A stretch of DNA of 64,000 bases from Planctomycetaceae bacterium. GTDB lineage: Bacteria; Planctomycetota; Planctomycetia; Planctomycetales; Planctomycetaceae. The position numbers were made by a program, and so were the translations under genes. The stretch is taken from the NCBI GenBank assembly GCA_002726205.1, contig PBSL01000058.1, positions 35,249 to 99,248 of the forward strand, in the 5' to 3' direction. This document shows positions 58,847-64,000 of this stretch, piece after piece (within the stretch, counting starts at the first letter, position 1; each line of letters starts with the position of its first letter). The notes beneath the pieces are model-generated. The model was not told the origin of the DNA and searched no databases. It worked only from the letters and a program-made list of their open reading frames with translations.

Positions 58847-59209
58847 GTGACGGTGGAAGAACAAGTCATCGAGATCGTTGCAGATCAGCTCAGTGAAGAC
58901 GCGAGCAACATCACCCGGGCAAGCAAGTTCATCGACGACCTCAAGGCAGATTCGCTCGATCTCGTCGAGCTGGTGATGTCTTTCGAAGACAAATTCGGCA
59001 TCTCGGTTCCCGACGAGGACTACGAAAAAATCGTCAGTGTGGGTGATGCGATCACCTACATGGAGGCGGGACTCGCCGGGACACAGGACGAAACCGGTTC
59101 GGCGACGACCGGGGAGGACCAGGAGAAGGCTGACACAGAAACCGCCGATGCTGGGGCGGCTGAGGCTGACGATGCGAACGTGCCCACCGATCCCGAGTCG
59201 AGCGAGTGA
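58847..59209 (+). CDS. acpP: Acyl carrier protein with an acidic C-terminal tail
   Basis: This 120-aa ACP starts at the GTG at 58847, giving TVEEQVIEIVADQL as in E. coli. Ser36 in LKADSLDLVELVM is the phosphopantetheine site. The folded ACP ends near residue 78. About 42 residues of acidic, Ala/Glu/Asp-rich tail follow (GTQDETGSATTGEDQEK and onwards), which normal ACPs lack. Part of this tail is identical at DNA level to the tail of nusA. The stop overlaps the fabF start by one base (TGATG). Confidence 0.92.
   Translation: MTVEEQVIEIVADQLSEDASNITRASKFIDDLKADSLDLVELVMSFEDKFGISVPDEDYEKIVSVGDAITYMEAGLAGTQDETGSATTGEDQEKADTETADAGAAEADDANVPTDPESSE
59113..59153 (+). repeat. 41-bp segment shared with nusA (acpP copy)
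   Basis: The segment beginning ggaggaccaggagaa and ending gccgatgctg is identical to 63842-63882. It is in the same reading frame in both genes ([13 protein letters not shown]). Confidence 0.92.
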
Positions 59210-60450
59210 TGCGACGTGTCGTCGTGACCGGGGTCGCGGTCGTGTCACCCCTCGGCTGCGAGACCTCTGAATTCTGGGATCGCCTTTGCACGGGCAAGAG
59301 CGGGATCGTGCCGCTGACGCGGTTCGATGTCGACGAGTTCAAGGTCCGTTTCGGTGGCGAAATCACCGATTTCGATGCCGCCAATCACCTCGATCTTCCC
59401 GCCAAGGAGATCCGGCGTCTTGATCGCTTCTGCCAGTTTGCTCTGGTCGCTGCCGTCAAGGCGGTTCGGCAGTCCGGGATCGATTTCAGCCTGGGGGATC
59501 CCTATCGCCAGGGGGTGCTGGTCGGCAGTGGGATCGGGGGGCTGCAGGAGATCGAGCAGCAGCACAGCACGCTGTACGATCGCGGTCCGGGCCGCGTGTC
59601 GCCGCTGATGATCCCCAAGCTGATGGTCAACGCCGCCAGTGGCAACATCTCGGTTCACTTCCGGTTGCGCGGTCCCAACAGTGCCGTCGCCACCGCGTGC
59701 GCCTCGGCGACCAACGCGATCGGTGACGCTTTCCGGTTGATCCAGAGTGGGACGGCCGACGTGATGATTACCGGGGGCAGCGAGGCCGCGGTGACCCCGA
59801 TGGGACTCTCGGGCTTCGCCCGCATGAATGCCCTCTCCACCCGCAACGATGACCCCGAGGCGGCCAGTCGGCCCTGGGACAAGGACCGTGACGGTTTCGT
59901 GCTCTCGGAAGGAGCCGGCTTGCTTGTGCTGGAGGAACTCTCGCACGCCGAATCTCGCGGAGCCGAGCTGCTCGCCGAGATCATCGGCTACGGTATGTCT
60001 GCCGACGGAACGCACATGACGGCCCCTGATTCGGAGGGCGCCGGCGCGGCGCGGGCGATGTCGACGGCCATCCAGGACGCGGGACTTGAACCTCCAGAGA
60101 TCCAGTACATCAACGCTCACGGAACGAGCACCCCGCTGGGCGATGTGGCCGAAACCCGGGCAATCAAGTCCGTCTTTGGCGACCATGCCCGGCAGCTGTG
60201 CGTTTCCAGCAGCAAGAGTCAACTCGGGCACCTGCTCGGCGCCTCGGGAGGAGTCGAGACGATTGCCTGCATCCTGGCACTGCAGAACCAGATCGTTCCC
60301 CCGACGATCAACCTCGACAACCCTGACCAGGAATGTGACCTGGACTATGTTCCCCAGGAGGCTCGTCAATTGCCGGTGCAACATATTCTCAAGAACAGCT
60401 TCGGCTTTGGTGGTCACAATGCCTGTCTGGTGCTCAAGAAGCTCACCTGA
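59209..60450 (+). CDS. fabF: Beta-ketoacyl-ACP synthase II
   Basis: This 413-aa elongation enzyme of fatty acid synthesis has the full Cys-His-His triad: Cys in VATACASATNAIG, His in NAHGTSTPLGD, and His in SSKSQLGHLLGASGG. The ATG at 59209 overlaps the acpP stop; a GTG at 59206 is possible. Length is normal. The following gene is a divergent paralogue. Confidence 0.96.
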   Translation: MRRVVVTGVAVVSPLGCETSEFWDRLCTGKSGIVPLTRFDVDEFKVRFGGEITDFDAANHLDLPAKEIRRLDRFCQFALVAAVKAVRQSGIDFSLGDPYRQGVLVGSGIGGLQEIEQQHSTLYDRGPGRVSPLMIPKLMVNAASGNISVHFRLRGPNSAVATACASATNAIGDAFRLIQSGTADVMITGGSEAAVTPMGLSGFARMNALSTRNDDPEAASRPWDKDRDGFVLSEGAGLLVLEELSHAESRGAELLAEIIGYGMSADGTHMTAPDSEGAGAARAMSTAIQDAGLEPPEIQYINAHGTSTPLGDVAETRAIKSVFGDHARQLCVSSSKSQLGHLLGASGGVETIACILALQNQIVPPTINLDNPDQECDLDYVPQEARQLPVQHILKNSFGFGGHNACLVLKKLT

Positions 60451-60519
60451 TCGTTTGCACGTGTTTGTCTCTTTGCTTTGGTTTCCGTTCCTGCTCTGGC
60501 ATCCCAGCTTCGAACTCCC

Positions 60520-61827
60520 ATGAACACTTCCGACATTGCCGTACCGCGTGTCGTCATCACCGGATTGGGTGTTTTCAGTCCGATTGGCATCGGCCGCGAT
60601 GAATTCCAACAGGCCGTGCTTGCTGGAGAGAGTGGTGTGGGGGTTCTCGAGCTGATGGACTACTCGGGGATGCCCGGGAATGTCGGCGCCGAGGTGCCGA
60701 GGTTCACCCTGGCGACGGCCAGGAAGGAATTTCTGAAGCCGCAGAGGAAGAGTGTCAAGGTGATGTGCCGCGCGATCCAGTTGGGTGTCGCCTCGGCGAT
60801 GCTCGCCCTGGAAGATTCGTTGCTTGATCCGGAGACGATCGATCATGGCCGACTGGGTGTCGAATTCGGTGCCGACCAGATGTTCTCACACCCCGAGGCA
60901 CTCTTTCCCGCCGCGTCGATGGCGGCCGAAGGGGATGACCACGTGTTCAAGCTCGAACGATGGGGCGAAACGGGAATCCGCGGAATGGAACCGCTGTGGT
61001 TGTTGAAGTACCTGCCGAACATGCCCGCCTGTCACATCGGGATCGCCGCTGATGCCCGTGGTCCCAATAATTCGCTGACGCAGGCAGAAGCTTCCGGAAA
61101 TCTCGCGATCGGCGAGGCCTTTCGACTGATCACCCGGGGCAGTGCCGACATCATGATCACCGGATCGACCGGTTCCCGGTTGCACCCGATCAAGTGCGTT
61201 CACGCGGCGATGTGGGAGGAGCTTGCCCAGGAGAACGGTGACCCGACCACCTGGTATCGTCCGTTTGATGCCCGCCGCAGCGGCCAGGTGATCGGGGAAG
61301 GTGCCTGTTCGCTGATCCTGGAGACCGAGGCGCACGCCAAGGCCCGCGGGGCCAGGATCCTCGGGACCATTCTCGGAGCCGGGTCCAGTTGTGTGGCCGA
61401 TCGACCGGGCATCCCGAATCACAGGCTGGCAATCGCCAACGCGGTCCGGGCCGCCCTGGGTGATGCGGGCATTCAACCTGGTGATGTTGGGCATATCCAC
61501 GCCCACGGCCTGGGAACCCGCGACTCCGACATCGAGGAGGCCGCAGCCATACGTGACGTGTTTGGTGAGGCGGCCGATATCCCGGTCACGGCGATGAAAA
61601 GCGCGTTGGGGAACTCGGGAGCCGGAGGCGGGACACTGGAACTGGCGGCCTCGCTGCTGGCCCTGGAGAAAGGTGTGGTGCCACGGACGCTCAACTACGA
61701 GCAGCCCGATCCCGAGTGTCAACTCGACGTGGTCCACGGCGAACCACGCCATGTCTCGAATCCGATCGTGGTCAATATCAGCGCCACCTCCAACGGCCAG
61801 GCCAGTGTGCTGGTCGCATCCGCCTAG
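60520..61827 (+). CDS. Ketosynthase homologue with altered active site (chain-length-factor-like)
   Basis: This 435-aa thiolase-fold protein is a FabF paralogue. The nucleophile motif, TACAS in FabF, reads TQAEASGN with Glu190 (codon GAA). The first His is kept (His329 in HAHGLGTRDSD). The second, normally in the GH of LGH, is Asn365 in SALGNSGAGGG. It therefore cannot carry out the ordinary condensation. The pattern resembles KS-beta/chain-length factors, which have Gln or other residues in place of Cys and pair with an active KS. Here the partner would be FabF just upstream. Confidence 0.85.
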   Translation: MNTSDIAVPRVVITGLGVFSPIGIGRDEFQQAVLAGESGVGVLELMDYSGMPGNVGAEVPRFTLATARKEFLKPQRKSVKVMCRAIQLGVASAMLALEDSLLDPETIDHGRLGVEFGADQMFSHPEALFPAASMAAEGDDHVFKLERWGETGIRGMEPLWLLKYLPNMPACHIGIAADARGPNNSLTQAEASGNLAIGEAFRLITRGSADIMITGSTGSRLHPIKCVHAAMWEELAQENGDPTTWYRPFDARRSGQVIGEGACSLILETEAHAKARGARILGTILGAGSSCVADRPGIPNHRLAIANAVRAALGDAGIQPGDVGHIHAHGLGTRDSDIEEAAAIRDVFGEAADIPVTAMKSALGNSGAGGGTLELAASLLALEKGVVPRTLNYEQPDPECQLDVVHGEPRHVSNPIVVNISATSNGQASVLVASA

Positions 61828-61838
61828 ATCCGGCTCTT

Positions 61839-61867
61839 CGAGAAACCACATGACACGCGGTTTCTCG
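61839..61867 (+). terminator. Hairpin after the ketosynthase homologue
   Basis: CGAGAAACC at 61839-61847 pairs with GGTTTCTCG at 61859-61867. A second GC stem (61874-61882 with 61892-61900) follows directly. There is no T-run, so termination is uncertain. Confidence 0.45.
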
Positions 61868-62050
61868 CCACCTCGCCGGGGCCAGTGACGCGCCCCGGCG
61901 TTCCGCCGGCGACCTCTTCTGAGTGCCTGTTTTCAATGCCTGGCCGATCACGTTTCAGTCGGTCGCGTCCGGCCGAAATCGTTGGCGGCCACCGCCTTTA
62001 ACAGGTTGCCTGTCAAGAACTTGTATCAGCGAGGCCTGCTTTCGGGTCGC

Positions 62051-62079
62051 TTGACACTCCATGTGTCATCCAGTATCGT
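62051..62079 (+). promoter_or_regulatory. Candidate promoter upstream of nusA
   Basis: TTGACA at 62051-62056 (consensus) and TATCGT at 62074-62079 are separated by 17 bases. It is about 420 bases before the nusA start and could drive nusA or a short RNA ended by the downstream hairpin. Confidence 0.5.
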
Positions 62080-62315
62080 CGACGAACTTTAGAGGCAATT
62101 TCTCGCGGGTGGAAACGACTCACTCCGTGTTCGGCAATCGGTGCCGCATGGTTCCTACCGCGGGTCAGAGTCTTTTTTTTCGGGAGCGTCCGCATGTAGA
62201 CGTCGGTTTCGTTTCCAAGCAAGGGACCTTGTTTGGTGATAACCGTTCGTGCCAACTCGGCAGGGACAGTTGTTGCCGGTCGTGTGGGGCCAATTTGGCT
62301 CGCGGCGACATACAA

Positions 62316-62346
62316 GTGTGGGTCTTCGACCCGCGTTTTTTTTTTT
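62316..62346 (+). terminator. Terminator-like hairpin and T-run upstream of nusA
   Basis: GGGTC at 62320-62324 pairs with GACCC at 62328-62332 across a 3-base loop, with G-C and wobble extension on both sides, followed by 11 T (62336-62346). It lies 156 bases before nusA, so it would end or attenuate a transcript starting upstream. Confidence 0.6.
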
Positions 62347-62501
62347 GCCTCAGTGACCCTGAAACACAAGATCAGCACACCAGAATACCGGTCAGACCAA
62401 AGACCCTCGTTCCGACGAAATGCCTCGGTGGCAATGGTCGGTCACGGGTGGGTTCGAAGTGGCCGGATCGTAGATAAAGCGAAAACGTTGAAGGGACAGG
62501 G

Positions 62502-64000
62502 ATGAACGGACCCGAGCTTCTTCGCCTGGTCGATGTACTCCATCGCGACAAGAATATCGACAAGGAAATTGTCTTCGACGGGATCGAACAGGCAATTCTT
62601 TCGGCAGCTCGCAAGCACTACGGTGAGGAATCGGAGGTCGAGGTGAGCATCGACCGCGATACCGGAGAGCCGACGGTGCAGTGCCCCGGGATCGATATCC
62701 AACCAGACGACCTCGGAACGATTCTTGGCCGGATCTCTGCACAAACGGCCAAGCAGGTAATGATCCAGAAAATCCGAGAGGCCGAGCGAGACTCGCTGTA
62801 CATTGAGTTTGATGAACTCCGTGGACAGATGGTCACTGGTACGGTGACGCGGTTTGACGGAGGTGCCGCAACGGTCAACCTCGGAAAGGTCGATGCCTTT
62901 CTGCCACGAAGCGAACAGATCCCGGGAGAGGCTCACCGGGTCAACGAGCGGGTTCGGGCCGTGATCATTGAAGTCCGCAAAGTCGGCAGTCGCGTCAAGA
63001 TTATCCTCTCACGAAAGCATCCGGATCTCGTCCAACGGCTCTTCGAACGTGAAATTCCTGAAGTCGCCGAAGGGATCATCGAAATCCAGTCGTTGGCCCG
63101 CGAAGCCGGCTACCGTTCGAAGGTCGCCGTTTCCTGCTACGACAACAAGATCGATTGCGTCGGTGCCTGCGTCGGTGTCCGTGGCTCGCGGATCAAGAAC
63201 GTCGTCGAGGAACTCGCCGGCGAACGAATCGATATCGTTCGATGGAACGAATCCCTGCCGATCCTGGTCCCAAACGCGATGCAGCCGGCCGACGTCGATG
63301 ACGTGATCGTCTGTGCGCTGCTGGGACGCGTCCTCGTCCTCGTTGATGAAGATCAACTCTCACTGGCAATCGGAAAACGGGGCCAGAACGTGAGATTGGC
63401 TTCGAAACTGGTCGGCTGGGATATCGAGGGGATGACCCAGGAAGAACTGCACGATCAACTGGATCGATCGACCGAAGCCTACTCGACCATCCCAGGCGTC
63501 AGTGAAGACCTCGCCAATGAACTGGTCGGAGAAGGGTTCTTCAGCTTCTATGACCTCTCGGTGATCGAACCCGAGGATCTCGCTGAGTTGGGCGAACTGT
63601 CGACTGAGCAGTGTGCGGCGATCGTCGATGTGGCCGAAGGAGAAGCCGAGCGACAGGAAGAAGAAGAATCCCGTCGCCGGTCCGAAGAACGAGCAGCTCG
63701 CGAACGCGAACAGCAGATTAAGTCGGCCGCGAAGGAGTACATCGACAGGGGTGAAGAGCCACCGGCTGAACTGCTTGATGCACTCAGCGAAAAAGCCCGT
63801 AACGAAGTACTGGGGATTGAAGAAGAACCAGAAACTCCCGCGGAGGACCAGGAGAAGGCTGACACAGAAACCGCCGATGCTGAGGAGGCTGTGGCTGAAG
63901 AGGCTGTGGCTGAGGAGGCTGTGGCTGAGGAGGCTGTGGCTGAAGAGGCTGTGGCTGAAGAGGCTGTGGCTGAAGAGGCTGTGGCTGAAGAGGCTGTGGC
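62502..64000 (+). CDS. nusA: Transcription termination/antitermination factor NusA, 3' end beyond the window
   Basis: NusA binds RNA polymerase and controls pausing, termination and antitermination. The ATG at 62502 follows AGGGACAGGG. Visible parts are the N-terminal polymerase-binding domain (about 1-125), the S1 domain ([34 protein letters not shown]) and two KH domains ([28 protein letters not shown], then [22 protein letters not shown]). A helix-hairpin-helix and a charged stretch follow. The frame then enters a highly acidic tail that includes a segment shared with acpP and EEAVA repeats, and runs off the end of the window. Confidence 0.95.
   Translation, partial: MNGPELLRLVDVLHRDKNIDKEIVFDGIEQAILSAARKHYGEESEVEVSIDRDTGEPTVQCPGIDIQPDDLGTILGRISAQTAKQVMIQKIREAERDSLYIEFDELRGQMVTGTVTRFDGGAATVNLGKVDAFLPRSEQIPGEAHRVNERVRAVIIEVRKVGSRVKIILSRKHPDLVQRLFEREIPEVAEGIIEIQSLAREAGYRSKVAVSCYDNKIDCVGACVGVRGSRIKNVVEELAGERIDIVRWNESLPILVPNAMQPADVDDVIVCALLGRVLVLVDEDQLSLAIGKRGQNVRLASKLVGWDIEGMTQEELHDQLDRSTEAYSTIPGVSEDLANELVGEGFFSFYDLSVIEPEDLAELGELSTEQCAAIVDVAEGEAERQEEEESRRRSEERAAREREQQIKSAAKEYIDRGEEPPAELLDALSEKARNEVLGIEEEPETPAEDQEKADTETADAEEAVAEEAVAEEAVAEEAVAEEAVAEEAVAEEAVAEEAV
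63842..63882 (+). repeat. 41-bp segment shared with acpP (nusA copy)
   Basis: This segment is identical to 59113-59153 and is read in the same frame. It lies at the start of the acidic nusA tail, directly before the EEAVA repeats. Confidence 0.92.
63883..64000 (+). repeat. 15-bp tandem repeat encoding EEAVA units in nusA
   Basis: About eight near-perfect units of the pattern GARGAGGCTGTGGCT (R = A or G) run to the window edge, each encoding EEAVA. The true repeat count is not visible. Such repeats expand and contract by slippage. Confidence 0.9.

Larger units (their letters stand above)
61828..62501. other. Intergenic region between the fatty-acid operon and nusA
   Basis: These 674 bases hold no supported gene. 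Open frames are present but lack coding character. Features are a 9-bp hairpin at 61839-61867 and a GC hairpin at 61874-61900 after the ketosynthase homologue, a promoter-like pair at 62051-62079, an 8-T run near 62173, and a terminator-like hairpin at 62316-62346. rimP, the usual gene before nusA, is absent here. Confidence 0.65.

Noticed and set aside
62013..62378. Minus-strand open frame in the gap before nusA
   Set aside because: It has no ribosome site, no family resemblance, and passes through the T-run and hairpin.
62451..62475. GGTTCGAA sequence resembling a tRNA T-loop
   Set aside because: The flanking five-base stems do not pair and no acceptor stem or anticodon arm could be drawn.

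Overview
The window is about 64 kb of high-GC DNA that reads as a planctomycete chromosome (class Planctomycetia, probably near Planctomycetales). The evidence is the gene content. There is a DUF1549/DUF1553 protein, a DUF1501 Tat protein, a DUF1559 prepilin-like protein, a PPC-domain protein, a planctomycete-type cytochrome c/WD40 protein, exported Gfo/Idh and sugar-isomerase enzymes, and a tetrahydromethanopterin (H4MPT) C1 gene (mch). No tRNA, rRNA, CRISPR array, phage or insertion sequence was recognised. Most of the window is ordinary chromosome, with informative oddities inside individual genes.

Layout. 1-2.7 kb (minus): gatA (cut by the window edge), gatC, rpmB, ribBA. 3.2-13.4 kb (plus): three large exported proteins (DUF1549/1553; PPC-domain; cytochrome c plus WD40). 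The second and third carry long Ala/Lys/Asp-rich helical inserts that share an invariant 26-residue peptide. The block ends at a strong terminator. 13.4-19.1 kb: a uronate-isomerase-like amidohydrolase, two FHA signalling proteins (one with GAF and PP2C/SpoIIE phosphatase domains, one with a Gln-rich tail), and three small proteins. 19.1-25.8 kb (minus): an IMPase-family phosphatase, a Sua5-like/YwlE-like phosphatase fusion, rpiB, then gcvH-gcvPA-gcvPB and a LipM-like octanoyltransferase. 26-31.2 kb: a secreted protein, then minus-strand genes for a DUF1326 protein, two secreted proteins, Mch and an ATP-grasp ligase. 31.4-35.4 kb (minus): an exported molybdenum hydroxylase (small Tat subunit, Mo subunit, FAD subunit) plus a small Cys-rich protein, closed by a terminator.

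35.5-44.6 kb: DUF1445 protein, MOSC protein, cyclophilin, 5-oxoprolinase (A+B fusion), an EndoIII-like protein, a degenerate flavin disulfide reductase and an RluA-type pseudouridine synthase. 44.7-56.3 kb: Tat-exported Gfo/Idh and sugar isomerase, aconitase, S9 peptidase, DUF1501, DUF1559 and an SGNH-like membrane protein. 56.4-61.8 kb (plus): rpmF-plsX-fabD-acpP-fabF followed by a second ketosynthase homologue lacking the catalytic Cys and one His. 62.5 kb to the end: nusA, cut by the window edge inside a 15-bp tandem repeat.

Most interesting points. (1) The molybdenum hydroxylase small subunit has all four cysteines of its plant-type [2Fe-2S] site replaced (Asp, Asp, Asp, Gly) at exact CoxS spacing, while the second cluster is intact. 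(2) A perfect 41-bp, in-frame repeat is shared by the acidic tails of acpP and nusA. (3) The cytochrome/WD40 protein reads as 7 blades, a ~300-residue coil, then 7 blades, and the coil peptide recurs in the neighbouring PPC protein with different synonymous codons. (4) A Sua5-like domain is fused to a phosphatase carrying the Thr that marks protein-arginine phosphatases, next to rpiB as in the Bacillus ywlC-ywlF region. (5) A chain-length-factor-like ketosynthase follows fabF.
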